Assembly (NCBI GenBank): GCA_034436045.1
Contig: DAOTVZ010000065.1
Span: 1-16,812, forward strand
Origin: H111-94 sp034436045
Lineage (GTDB): Bacteria > Chloroflexota > Ktedonobacteria > Ktedonobacterales > Ktedonobacteraceae
Length of the DNA: 16,812 bases
Direction: 5' to 3'
The notes beneath the pieces were generated by a model that saw nothing but the letters and a program-made list of their open reading frames with translations, had not been told where the DNA came from and searched no databases. Both the position numbers and the translations under genes were made by a program. Below, piece by piece: positions 5,523 through 13,220 of this stretch (its first letter is position 1; each line of letters starts with the position of its first letter).

Positions 5523-6639
5523 TCAGGATTCCTTGAGCGTTGTGCCACCGGCTTTCTCTTGCAGGTAGGCGTAGATGAAAGGGTCTATGTTGCCCGCGAG
5601 ATAGCCCTCGGTATCGCTGGTTTCGTAGTTGGTGCGATGATCCTTGACGATGTTGTAAGGATGCACCGTGACCGTGCGAATCTGCGAGCCAAAATCGGCC
5701 TGCACGTATTCACCTTTGAGCTTCGCCGCCTCCTCCTCACGCTTCTTCTGTTCCAATTCGTAGAGGCGCGCCTTCAAGATTTTCAGTGCGACCTCGCGGT
5801 TCTGAATCTGCGAGCGTTCGTTCTGACAGGTGACGACGATGCCGGTAGGAATATGGCGCATGCGTACCGCCGAGTCCGTTTTGTTGACGTGTTGACCACC
5901 GGCACCGGTCGAGCGGTAGGTATCGATTTCCAGGTCTTCGGGGCGAATGACGATATCGATGCTATCCTCAATGTCGGGTATGACCTCAACCCTGGCGAAC
6001 GAGGTATGGCGACGGTGCGCGGCATCAAAGGGCGAGAGCCGGATCAGGCGATGCGTTCCGTGTTCCGAACGCAGATAGCCATAGGCGTAGCGACCGCTAA
6101 TTTCCACAGTTGCGCTCTTGATACCGGCCTCTTCACCCTCGCTATAGTCGTAGACCTCCGTGCGGAATTTATGGCGTTCGGCCCAACGCAGGTACATGCG
6201 CAAGAGCATCTCGGCCCAGTCCTGGGCGTCCACGCCGCCGCTGCCTGCGTGAATGCTCATAATAGCATTACGCTCGTCATGCTCTCCATTGAGCATTAAA
6301 GAGAACTGTTGCTGCTCAACCTCTTTTTCAAGTTCACGGAAGGATTGTTCAAGCTCCGCCTGCATCTCCTCATCCGGCTCCTCCTCCAGCAATTCAGCTA
6401 ATCCATGCAAGTCGCGTAACTGATTGTCAATGCCTTCCCACAAGGATACCTCGTCGCGTAGTGCATTTAATTGTTGCATCAGTGTCTGCGCGCGGCGGTT
6501 ATCGGACCAGAAATCCTCGGCCATGCTCTCTGTTTCAAGCCTGGCAATTTGCTCTTTTTTGCTGGCGACGTCAAAGACGCACCATGATTTTCTGAACGCG
6601 GCTCTGTAAGCGTTCGATCTGACTCATTAACTCACTCAT
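5523..6639 (-). CDS. prfB: Peptide chain release factor 2, with programmed +1 frameshift
   Basis: RF2 reads UGA and UAA stop codons and releases the peptide in the ribosome. The gene is in two frames. Twenty-two codons run from the ATG at 6639 to CTT (6576-6574), where an in-frame TGA (6573-6571) followed by C gives the classic CUU-UGA-C slip site. After skipping one base, translation continues at GAC (6572) into the long frame ending at 5523. The product is 371 residues, matching the family (365 in E. coli), and the joined sequence restores the usual ...RLDV...DFW start. SPF (202-204) reads the stop codon and GGQ (247-249) triggers hydrolysis. The long frame alone starts at an ATG at 6524 and would lack 38 residues. 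The upstream SD-like stimulator is weak (GGTG three nt before CTT). The start has only a weak ribosome site (CAGG), and an in-frame ATG at 6627 is an alternative. Confidence 0.96.
6571..6576 (-). promoter_or_regulatory. prfB programmed frameshift site
   Basis: On the minus strand CTT-TGA followed by C at 6570 is the conserved site at which low RF2 slows termination and the ribosome slips +1, giving autoregulation. In E. coli an AGGGGG with a 3-nt spacer stimulates it. Here the same position reads ATGGTG, where only GGTG can pair with the anti-SD. Confidence 0.93.
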
Positions 6640-6672
6640 GGCCTGTATTGTAGCATGTTTTGTTGCCTTTGC

Positions 6673-7866
6673 CTAGCTGATGATGACAGCGCGTAAGAGA
6701 AGTTGGCCTGCTGCTGTATTTCCTCTGGCGGGAGTGGCTTTTACAAGGAACAGGCCGGGCTGGCTGGGCTGGTTGCTGGTATAGGCAATCTGGCCCGTAT
6801 AACTGCCGTCGGCGTGCAGTGACAGGTTGCTAGCCAGCAAAGCTGACATCGGTGTCAACGTATGGTCGAACAGCGTTACGCTGAGTGTGTCACCGCTGGT
6901 ATTACCGGTAGTAATTGTGCCGCTAATCGTTGTCGGTGATGTAATGGTCGGCGTCGTGTTATCCTGAGCTTGCTTGATGTTGAGCGTGATGTTTGGGCTT
7001 TGCGCTGCGGTGACGAACCAGAGGCCGCTATCATTGGCTTGAATGAGTCGTTTGAGCGTGACTGTGAGCGTGATGTTCGGCTGTTGCTGCATGAGTTCTA
7101 CATGCGCAGTAATACCATCGTTATCCAGTACGCGATCATTTACGCTGCTATTTGACCAGTGTAGTAGATCTTTCACCATCTGCTGTGCTGTGAAGAGCGG
7201 ATCAGTCCAGGGCAGTTGCTGACCGCTATCCTCCTGCTGTTGAAGCGCCTCAGCCTCACCGCGACTGAGAACCGGGTAGAGTGATGGGAAGAGAACTTGC
7301 ACGAAATGGCCTTGCCGCCAGGCGTATTCCCGATAGATGCTGGTTTGCGCAGGTGGCATCAACATTGCCTCCTGTGAGGCGAGAGCTGGGTCAGCGCTAC
7401 TCAGAATGAGCGTATTGGCCTGACTGATGCTAAACGTACCCTGTAATAACCCTTGCTGTTTGAAGAGGAGTGTCAGCGTTGGATTATGGTGCAATATGGT
7501 GCAGCCATAGATATATACGTCTAGTGTGTGTTGCGCGCTATTACTAACGACAGGTACCAGTATCGCAGGTTGTCCGCCAAGCAATTGATTCACCTGTTGG
7601 AGCGCGCCAAGGCTTTGTTGTCCGGCAGTCAGTTGTAAAAATTTCGTATAGTCTGTGGAGTGTAACAGTGTATCACAGTCTGATGGTGGGGCGGCACTGG
7701 TTGTGTTGGCATGAACAGCGGCGATGAGATGAAGTAAGGCGATGATTGCCAGCAGAGAAAGTAAAGGTGTAATGAAGTTGGTGCGAGGTCTGTTGGTGTG
7801 TGGAGCGCCGGTAAAACTCGGCGGAATGCGGTAAACGCGACGCGGCGTCATACCTGTTTGTGGCAT
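6673..7866 (-). CDS. Membrane-anchored extracytoplasmic protein with probable Ig-like C-terminal domain
   Basis: I do not recognise this 397-residue protein as a named family. A basic N-terminus is followed by one hydrophobic segment (about 31-52), which is a signal anchor or uncleaved signal peptide, and the rest should lie outside the cell. The mature part has two cysteines (C64 and C122) that could pair. A middle domain (about 65-300) ends in GLWFVT, and a C-terminal domain from about 307 (ITSPTTISG) resembles the Gmad2/spore-germination Ig-like fold. That reading rests on pattern only. The ATG at 7866 has AAGGAGGAG upstream. It lies 89 nt after the zinc-ribbon membrane protein gene and 33 nt before prfB, within a lon-to-prfB run on the same strand. 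Gln-rich and Thr-rich stretches suggest exported linkers. The function is unknown. Confidence 0.82.
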   Translation of the reverse strand: MPQTGMTPRRVYRIPPSFTGAPHTNRPRTNFITPLLSLLAIIALLHLIAAVHANTTSAAPPSDCDTLLHSTDYTKFLQLTAGQQSLGALQQVNQLLGGQPAILVPVVSNSAQHTLDVYIYGCTILHHNPTLTLLFKQQGLLQGTFSISQANTLILSSADPALASQEAMLMPPAQTSIYREYAWRQGHFVQVLFPSLYPVLSRGEAEALQQQEDSGQQLPWTDPLFTAQQMVKDLLHWSNSSVNDRVLDNDGITAHVELMQQQPNITLTVTLKRLIQANDSGLWFVTAAQSPNITLNIKQAQDNTTPTITSPTTISGTITTGNTSGDTLSVTLFDHTLTPMSALLASNLSLHADGSYTGQIAYTSNQPSQPGLFLVKATPARGNTAAGQLLLRAVIIS

Positions 7867-7955
7867 TATCTGTTTCTCCTCCTTCTATAGATGAAAGAAT
7901 GATGGCCCATTTCCAGTCTACAGAGAGAGGAGAAATCAGATAGATCAATGTATGC

Positions 7956-8897
7956 TCAGGCAGGGGTGGCCTGGCCGCTTAGAATGAACCATTGTCCATT
8001 TTGTGGCCCGACGATGTAGTAGCCATTATAGGTAGTTGGTTGTGGCTTATTGCTATCAACGGCCACGAGTGTGATCAGGACTTTGACCGTGCCGTCGCTT
8101 AATGGCTGTGTGCCTGTGATGGTGAGAGTAACATGCTGTGTATATTGATAACCTTTCACAAAATTTCGATAGTTTGTAATATCCTTGCGAAGATTATAAG
8201 CCCTCTGATATTCATGATGATTAATATAGTTGTAGTATTGTGTGACGACAGCTTCTGCTTGTTGCGCAGGCGTGAGCGTGGATGTCCCTCTTGTAGAGGA
8301 TGTGGAACTACTATGGCTGAGCCAGGAAAGCATGTTGTGCTGATAGGCGAAGAAGCCCATGGCTCCCAATACGAGCAAGAGGCCGAGAAGAATGAGTATA
8401 AGACCGACGGTGCGTCCCCCGCCTCGACCTGACGCGGGTATATCCGTTTGTGGATAAGATGGTGAACTGGGAGTTGCCAGGCCGCTTTGTGAAGGAGCAA
8501 CCATGTTGTATGGAGTGGAAGGCGGCGCAACGTTTGCCGGGGCTGCGTAACCTTGCCAATCCGCCGGTGAGGTGGCGGCCTGTGTCTGATAAGGATTATA
8601 GGTTGGTGGAATGCCTCTGGTCGGAGCCTCATAGCCCCCATATGCTCCCGACGAACGGTTCATTGTCTCTCCCGCGTTATTCCGCAGGATTAATGGGGGT
8701 TGCGGGTTAAAATCCTGGCGTGTGGTTTCATAGCCTTGCGGTGGGGCTTGCAGGATGCTTTTGGATGCTACAGTGGGACCATCTGTAGGCAACGCTTCTA
8801 TCGTTGTACCCTCGCCTGGTTCCGCAATGGCCCCACAGCGGGGGCAACGTTGCATGCCAGGCGCAAGTTGAAAGCCACATTGACCACAGAAAATCAT
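7956..8897 (-). CDS. Zinc-ribbon, single-pass membrane protein with NTF2-like extracellular domain
   Basis: This 313-residue protein has three parts. A cytoplasmic zinc ribbon comes first (C4, C7, C18, C21; CGQC and CPRC). A long disordered Pro/Gln/Ala/Tyr-rich linker follows (about 30-160). A membrane helix (about 164-184, Leu-rich) leads to an extracellular C-terminal domain (about 209-313) that looks like an NTF2-like/DUF4878 fold, with QYYNYINHHEYQRAY typical of the first helices. The domain assignment is by eye. I chose the ATG at 8897, because AAGGAG lies 6 nt upstream and the zinc ribbon then begins at residue 4. The frame extends to 8996, but the extra 33 residues overlap the end of lon. 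Such modular proteins are common in Chloroflexota and are of unknown role, perhaps sensing the envelope. An internal -10-like TATGAT (8942-8937) upstream has only a weak -35. Confidence 0.85.
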   Translation of the reverse strand: MIFCGQCGFQLAPGMQRCPRCGAIAEPGEGTTIEALPTDGPTVASKSILQAPPQGYETTRQDFNPQPPLILRNNAGETMNRSSGAYGGYEAPTRGIPPTYNPYQTQAATSPADWQGYAAPANVAPPSTPYNMVAPSQSGLATPSSPSYPQTDIPASGRGGGRTVGLILILLGLLLVLGAMGFFAYQHNMLSWLSHSSSTSSTRGTSTLTPAQQAEAVVTQYYNYINHHEYQRAYNLRKDITNYRNFVKGYQYTQHVTLTITGTQPLSDGTVKVLITLVAVDSNKPQPTTYNGYYIVGPQNGQWFILSGQATPA

Positions 8898-8967
8898 GAG
8901 TTGCTCCTTTTTATTTAGTTTCGCATATGCATCCAGATCATAGCATAAAACGGATGTGTGAGAAAGT

Positions 8968-11430
8968 CTATCCTTGCGATAGAGATACTGCTTCATGTTC
9001 CGCGAGGATAGGTACCAGGAGCGCGGGAATAGTATGTAAAGCGATGTTGATCACATCATCCATGCGTTCAACAGGCATAAAGGTCATTGCCCGCACAACC
9101 TCGCGTGGCACATCTTCCAGATCGTTCATATTGCGTTTTGGTAGAATAAACGTTTTGATACCCGCTCGATGGGCCGCCAGAATCTTCTCTTTAATGCCCC
9201 CGACCGGAAGGACGCGGCCTCGTAAGGTGATTTCACCTGTCATGGCGACATCGCGCCGCGTTGGCCGCTTTGTCAGGGCAGAGATGAGTGCCGTTGCCAT
9301 TGTGATGCCTGCGGATGGCCCATCTTTCGGAATAGAGCCTGCGGGCAAGTGTATGTGAATATCATACTTTTCATAAAAACGATTCTCTAAGCCAAATTGT
9401 TCCGCTCGTGAGCGTGCGTAGGAGAGCGCGGCCTGCGCCGATTCTTTCATGATATCACCAAGCTGGCCGGTCAGGGTAAGATTGCCGCGACCTTCCATTA
9501 GCGTGGCCTCGACGGTAATCAGGTCGCCACCGGCACCGGTCCAGGCGACGCCGGTAGCCACGCCGATTTCGTCTGTTTCCTCGGCAATACCGTGATAGTG
9601 GCGTTGCGGCCCCAGATAAGTGGGAATGCTCTCAGCCGTCACTTTAGTTTTCGCGCGTCGGCCCTCGGCGGTCTTGCGCGCGATTTTGCGCATGATAGTG
9701 GCAATTTCCCTCTCCAGGTTGCGCACCCCGGCCTCGAAGGTGTATTCGTTAATGACACGTAACACAGCCTCATCCTCAAACTCGACTCGCCCCACTTTCA
9801 GGCCGTGCTCGTGCAATTGTTTCGGGATGAGGAAGCGACGTGCGATATGCAGTTTTTCGTCTTCGGTATAGCCGGAAAGTTCGATAACCTCCAGGCGGTC
9901 GCGCAGTGCTGGCGGGATGGTGTGTAGCACGTTGGCGGTTGTCAGGAAGATGACCTGCGAGAGATCATAGGGTACTTCCAGGTAGTGATCTGAGAAGCTA
10001 TGGTTCTGCTCCGGGTCGAGTACCTCTAGCAAGGCGGCAGAGGGATCGCCTCTAAAATCAGCGCCGATCTTATCAATTTCGTCCAGCACGAAAAGCGGAT
10101 TGGTAGTACCGGCCTGCTTCATAGTCTGGAGAATGCGCCCTGGGAGCGCACCGACATAGGTGCGACGATGCCCGCGAATCTCGGCCTCGTCGTGAACACC
10201 GCCTAGCGAGAGGCGCACAAATTTACGATTGAGCGCCTGGGCAATCGAGCGTCCAAGCGATGTTTTACCCACGCCCGGCGGTCCCACGAAGCAGAGAATG
10301 GGACTGCGCATATTGTCCGAGAGTTTGCGTACCGCAATATATTCCAGGATGCGCTCCTTGACCTTATCCAGACCGTAATGGTTTGCCTCTAAAATTGCCT
10401 CCGCCTCTTTCAGATCCAGCCGATCCAGCGTCTTCTGATTCCAGGGCAGGTTGACGAGCCAATCCAGGTAGGTGCGGATGACACCGCTATCGGGGGCAAT
10501 CGAGGGCATCGCATTCAGGCGTTCCAGTTCTTTCAGTGCGCGTATTTTTACTTCATCAGGCATGCCACTGTTATGTATCTTCTCGCGCATCTTCTGGCTT
10601 TCGCTCTGCGATGGGTCGTTTTCGCTTAATTCGTGTTGAATGGCTTTCAGTTGCTCGCGCAAGAAATACTCGCGCTGACTCTTATCGATTTCCTGCTGAA
10701 CCTGGCTGTGGATACGATTTTCCAGCTCCAGGATATCCAGTTCTTTAGAGAGGAGTTGGCTGAGCTGGTGCAGGCGCTGCTCGACATTGAAGGTTTCCAG
10801 TATCTCCTGACGGGTCACAATGGGTAGGTCGAGAGTGGAGACGATAAAATCGGCCATTGCGCCCACATCTTCCAGGTTCATGGCGGTCACGTAGGCATCC
10901 TCTGGCAGTAACGGATTAAGTTTCGTACACTTTTCAAAGAGCGCGAGAATGGCGCGACGTAATGCCTCGATAATCATGCTGGACTCAATAACATTGCGTA
11001 CAACCTCGGCCTGTACGCGCCAGTAAGGGGTTTCCTGAGTGTAAGCAAGACGGCGCATGCGGCGTTGCCCACGTATCAGTACACTGGTATTGCCGTCGGG
11101 CATTTTGAGAATGCGTTCAATATAGCCTTCAATGCCGATGGTGTAGGTATCTTCGAGGCCGGGGTCTTCCTGTGCCTCATCAAGCTGGGTGACAACGAAG
11201 AGCAAACGATCTTTGTGCATTGCCTCTTCGATGGCCTGGATAGATGCCTCACGTGCTACAAGAAGGGGGACAATAACGTTGGGAAAGAGAACGGTATTAC
11301 GCACGGGCAGTACCGGTAAATCATATATCTCGCTTTGTCGCTCATTAATAACAAGAGTTTCTTCTATTGTATCTTTGTTATCATCTAATTGTTCCGTGCT
11401 GATAACCTCAGTGGCATCCTCCATACGCAA
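8968..11430 (-). CDS. lon: ATP-dependent Lon protease (LonA)
   Basis: Lon is the cytoplasmic AAA+ serine protease that degrades misfolded and selected regulatory proteins. This 820-residue protein has the N-terminal LAN domain (starting near DLPVLPVRNTVLFP), a coiled-coil region (about 220-300), the AAA+ module with Walker A GPPGVGKTS (about 383-391) and Walker B LFVLDEID (about 446-453), and the C-terminal protease domain. The catalytic Ser-Lys dyad is in KDGPSAG (Ser near 706) and GGIKEK (Lys near 747). I chose the TTG at 11430, because AGAGGA lies 6 nt upstream. The ATG two codons on (11424) is the alternative, with a 12-nt spacer. Its own promoter lies at 11474-11502. The genes that follow on the same strand run to prfB, so lon may lead a four-gene unit. 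Confidence 0.97.
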   Translation of the reverse strand: MRMEDATEVISTEQLDDNKDTIEETLVINERQSEIYDLPVLPVRNTVLFPNVIVPLLVAREASIQAIEEAMHKDRLLFVVTQLDEAQEDPGLEDTYTIGIEGYIERILKMPDGNTSVLIRGQRRMRRLAYTQETPYWRVQAEVVRNVIESSMIIEALRRAILALFEKCTKLNPLLPEDAYVTAMNLEDVGAMADFIVSTLDLPIVTRQEILETFNVEQRLHQLSQLLSKELDILELENRIHSQVQQEIDKSQREYFLREQLKAIQHELSENDPSQSESQKMREKIHNSGMPDEVKIRALKELERLNAMPSIAPDSGVIRTYLDWLVNLPWNQKTLDRLDLKEAEAILEANHYGLDKVKERILEYIAVRKLSDNMRSPILCFVGPPGVGKTSLGRSIAQALNRKFVRLSLGGVHDEAEIRGHRRTYVGALPGRILQTMKQAGTTNPLFVLDEIDKIGADFRGDPSAALLEVLDPEQNHSFSDHYLEVPYDLSQVIFLTTANVLHTIPPALRDRLEVIELSGYTEDEKLHIARRFLIPKQLHEHGLKVGRVEFEDEAVLRVINEYTFEAGVRNLEREIATIMRKIARKTAEGRRAKTKVTAESIPTYLGPQRHYHGIAEETDEIGVATGVAWTGAGGDLITVEATLMEGRGNLTLTGQLGDIMKESAQAALSYARSRAEQFGLENRFYEKYDIHIHLPAGSIPKDGPSAGITMATALISALTKRPTRRDVAMTGEITLRGRVLPVGGIKEKILAAHRAGIKTFILPKRNMNDLEDVPREVVRAMTFMPVERMDDVINIALHTIPALLVPILAEHEAVSLSQG

Positions 11431-11473
11431 CCGATTTCCTCTCAATGCAAATGAAAAGCAGATGTGTTCCTCA

Positions 11474-11502
11474 ATTATAACGTACTATAGCGGATGAGGC
11501 AA
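11474..11502 (-). promoter_or_regulatory. Sigma-70 promoter of lon
   Basis: On the minus strand TTGCCT (11502-11497), a 17-nt spacer and a perfect TATAAT (11479-11474) form a good sigma-70 promoter. Transcription would start near 11467, giving a leader of about 37 nt. No heat-shock CIRCE element is seen beside it. Confidence 0.8.
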
Positions 11503-11705
11503 CGAAGGGCCGAGGTTTTTTCTCTTTGGGCTACTGCTTAGGTAAGAACTTCCTGGCATAGCATCAAAATGTCGCTGGTGCTCCTTTGAGCGGTTTCAAG
11601 GTTAGACATGAAGAAAGTAGGCGTACTTCTTGATGGCATAGCTTACACATGTACTGTTAACATCGTGAGCAAAAGTATCTGAAATGAACAAATATATTTT
11701 ATCTC
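11503..11705. other. Divergent intergenic region between lon and the winged-helix gene
   Basis: No gene is visible. TGGCATAGC is repeated at 11554-11562 and 11634-11642, exactly 80 nt apart, with partly matching flanks (TTC before, a short A-rich/ATG segment after). A TGTTAACA palindrome lies near 11660. These could be operators for the divergent promoters, but the evidence is weak. Confidence 0.35.
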
Positions 11706-11735
11706 TTGCTATCACCCCATCTTTGCTTGTATAAT
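11706..11735 (+). promoter_or_regulatory. Sigma-70 promoter before the winged-helix gene
   Basis: TTGCTA (11706-11711), an 18-nt spacer and a perfect TATAAT (11730-11735) form a good promoter. Transcription would start near 11742, only 5-9 nt before two overlapping ATG codons (11747 and 11751), so the first reading frame would be nearly leaderless. Confidence 0.65.
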
Positions 11736-11750
11736 ATGGAAGGGTTATGG

Positions 11751-11843
11751 ATGGGAAAACTCAAGCCCGAAGACCAGCCAAAGCCCGAAGACCAGCCAAA
11801 GCCCGAAGACCAGCTATGGTTTATGAGTATTTGTTTCTTCTAA
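11751..11843 (+). CDS. Possible short upstream ORF with KPEDQ repeats
   Basis: Starting at the ATG at 11751, this frame encodes 30 residues made mainly of three KPEDQ units and ends with TAA at 11841, 12 nt before the winged-helix start at 11855. GGAAGGG lies 6 nt upstream of the ATG, although the predicted transcription start would cut into that ribosome site. The same DNA read one frame over gives basic ARRPAK units joined to the winged-helix frame. It could be a leader peptide controlling the downstream gene, or simply the shadow of an extended start. The evidence does not decide. Confidence 0.3.
   Translation: MGKLKPEDQPKPEDQPKPEDQLWFMSICFF
11763..11815 (+). repeat. 18-bp tandem repeat
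   Basis: The 18-nt unit that begins AAGCCCGAAGACC occurs at 11763-11780 and 11781-11798 without change and a third time, nearly complete, at 11799-11815. As the unit is a multiple of three, copy changes keep both the KPEDQP and the ARRPAK reading frames open. Confidence 0.9.
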
Positions 11844-11854
11844 GAAAGGGGTAC

Positions 11855-12220
11855 ATGGTGCAGAGCAGGCGTAGCGAGCGCGATGAGAACAAATCAGTGG
11901 AATCTGAATTGGATGTTGGCCTTGTGATTGGCTCACATCAAATTGTCTGTGATGATGCTCGCTGTTCAATCATTGTCGATCATGCGCGGATAGTGACTTT
12001 TTCAAGGATGCAATATCGCGCCCTTAAACTCCTATTGTCGGGCAAGGGAGTATCAGAAGAGAACTTAATAGAGGCGGTGTATGGCAAAAGTGCCACTCTG
12101 ATGGAGCATGAAGCCCTGTATCAGCTTGTGAGGAAAATACGCGACAAATTGCGACCGATAGGGTTGACGGTGTTACCGGTCGAGCAAAGCGGCTATGTGC
12201 TAGTGGCAATTCCCGAATAA
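11855..12220 (+). CDS. Small winged-helix DNA-binding protein (OmpR/PhoB-type effector domain)
   Basis: This 121-residue protein is a stand-alone transcriptional regulator domain with no receiver or sensor part. A short N-terminal strand region (residues about 20-45) leads to a winged helix at about 46-119: FSRMQYRALKLLL forms the first helix, ENLIEAVYG the second, LYQLVRKIRDKLR the recognition helix, and the VEQSGYVLV strand pair the wing. This is the Trans_reg_C layout. I chose the ATG at 11855, with AAAGGGG (11845-11851) upstream. The spacer is 3 nt to the ATG and 6 nt to the next in-frame codon, GTG at 11858, so either may be used. The frame is open back to an ATG at 11747, which would add 36 residues of ARRPAK repeats, and I cannot rule that out. 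It has no co-transcribed partner and ends at a strong terminator. Confidence 0.82.
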   Translation: MVQSRRSERDENKSVESELDVGLVIGSHQIVCDDARCSIIVDHARIVTFSRMQYRALKLLLSGKGVSEENLIEAVYGKSATLMEHEALYQLVRKIRDKLRPIGLTVLPVEQSGYVLVAIPE

Positions 12221-12261
12221 CCTGAACGGAACGGAGGGAAGAGTTGACACACATAGTAGAC

Positions 12262-12311
12262 CAAAAGTAGTCTCATTTGAGATTTTTTTTGCTCCCGAAT
12301 GAGACTTTTTT
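12262..12311 (+). terminator. Intrinsic terminator of the winged-helix gene
   Basis: AGTCTCATT (12269-12277) pairs with AATGAGACT (12298-12306) around a 20-nt loop and is followed by six Ts. The stem extends outward with CCAAAA against TTTTGG after a small internal loop. Inside it a second, shorter hairpin (TCTC-ATTT-GAGA) is followed by eight Ts and is mutually exclusive with the first. Confidence 0.85.
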
Positions 12312-12520
12312 GGGTCTGAAAAGAGAGCGAATTTTGTGCCTATTTGATATAGAACAGAGGTAATATTGTATCTAAGTAAGAGATAATTACTTCTTAAGCG
12401 CGACTGGAATTGTTGAAATAGCGTATGGAGCTAACTATTTCTTACGAATGTTTATCCTTTGTTCCTCTTTGAGAATCTTTTTCGGGAGGACTCACGGAAA
12501 ATGGAAGGAGAAACACTACC
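12312..12520. other. Upstream region of the secreted six-cysteine protein gene
   Basis: No gene is seen. TAAGTAA (12373-12379) and TTACTTCTTA (12387-12396) form an imperfect palindrome with a 7-nt loop that could be an operator. A weak promoter candidate, TTGAAA (12413-12418) with a 17-nt spacer and TATTTC (12436-12441), is the best -35/-10 pair I can find. Confidence 0.35.
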
Positions 12521-13030
12521 ATGTTTCGCAAAGCTCTGGTCATTCTCGGCTCGCTAGCTCTTCTGCTGGTTTCCCTTAGTGCTTCTGACACTGCTTCTGC
12601 TGCTATCTCTTCTGATGCTGCGATATCCAATGTTGATCTGGCTGTTCTTCAGAAGGTATGCAGTGTCGTCGATATCCATCTCGATGGGCCACGTCATACC
12701 ATTACCTGTCAACGTTTGCGGGAGAAAGGTGTGCAACCTCTCCTTTATAGGGATGACTCTTGCAACTCGAACATCGATAATCTCGTCCTCTACAATTATG
12801 GCTACACAGGTGTCCTGTGTTTTGCGGGAACTGGTTATTTGGGGGTGAACATTTACGATGTCAATGAAGTGGATGATGTTGGGAGCCTCGGAGCATGGTT
12901 CCTATATTATCCAGGACACATTTTTCAGTCTCTTCTAAGCGGTGGTAGCAAATACTTCGGCTCTGGAAGTGCTACAGGCATCGAAGTGACACAACTGTGT
13001 TTTGGAAGTTCTAATCCTAGCCACTGCTGA
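12521..13030 (+). CDS. Small secreted six-cysteine protein
   Basis: I do not recognise this 169-residue protein with certainty. A signal peptide is clear: a basic MFRK, a Leu-rich core to about residue 20, and a TASA cut site after residue 27. The mature chain of about 142 residues has six cysteines (47, 63, 81, 100, 160, 169), enough for three disulfides. The aromatic/Gly-rich segment from about 88 to 150 (YNYGYTGVLCFAGTGYLGV and on) resembles beta/gamma-crystallin-like or peptidase-inhibitor-I36-like secreted folds, but this is by pattern only. GGAAGGAG lies 10 nt before the ATG. It sits alone between two hairpins, with no partner gene. It should act outside the cell or in the envelope. A role as inhibitor, adhesin or toxin cannot be told from the sequence. 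Confidence 0.8.
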   Translation: MFRKALVILGSLALLLVSLSASDTASAAISSDAAISNVDLAVLQKVCSVVDIHLDGPRHTITCQRLREKGVQPLLYRDDSCNSNIDNLVLYNYGYTGVLCFAGTGYLGVNIYDVNEVDDVGSLGAWFLYYPGHIFQSLLSGGSKYFGSGSATGIEVTQLCFGSSNPSHC

Positions 13031-13047
13031 TGCCAGGAGAATGAAGG

Positions 13048-13088
13048 GCAGCTAGTTCCATATTATACCAAACAGGGGAATTAGCTGC
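13048..13088 (+). terminator. Hairpin after the secreted protein gene
   Basis: GCAGCTAGTTCC (13048-13059) pairs with GGAATTAGCTGC (13077-13088) through 12 bp with one G-T wobble and a 17-nt loop. It lies 18 nt after the stop codon and is followed by only a weak T-stretch (TTAT). It is probably the terminator or a 3' stability hairpin. Confidence 0.6.
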
Positions 13089-13141
13089 TTATCGAGCAAT
13101 TGGCCAGTAATTGTGAGGTTGTTTTCCCTAGACATACTCAA

Positions 13142-13171
13142 AGATATAAGCAAATCTATCTGCTTATATTT
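13142..13171. repeat. Inverted repeat upstream of the glycosyltransferase gene
   Basis: AGATATAAGCA (13142-13152) and TGCTTATATTT (13161-13171) form an 11-bp inverted repeat (one G-T pair in RNA) with an 8-nt spacer, 49 nt before the glycosyltransferase start. It may be an operator or a second stop signal for the preceding gene. Confidence 0.5.
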
Positions 13172-13220
13172 CTGGGGTTGTTAAGACTTTCAAAAACTGT
13201 GATGAAAGGTACTACTATCG

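Noticed and set aside
5520..6299. Long plus-strand open frame of 259 residues opposite prfB
   Set aside because: It lies wholly antisense to a clear RF2 gene, has no ribosome site or recognisable domain, and its openness follows from the codon use of prfB.
8448..8457. Perfect DnaA box (TTATCCACAA on the minus strand)
   Set aside because: It is a single copy inside a protein gene with no cluster of boxes, AT-rich unwinding region or dnaA/dnaN nearby, so it is not an origin.
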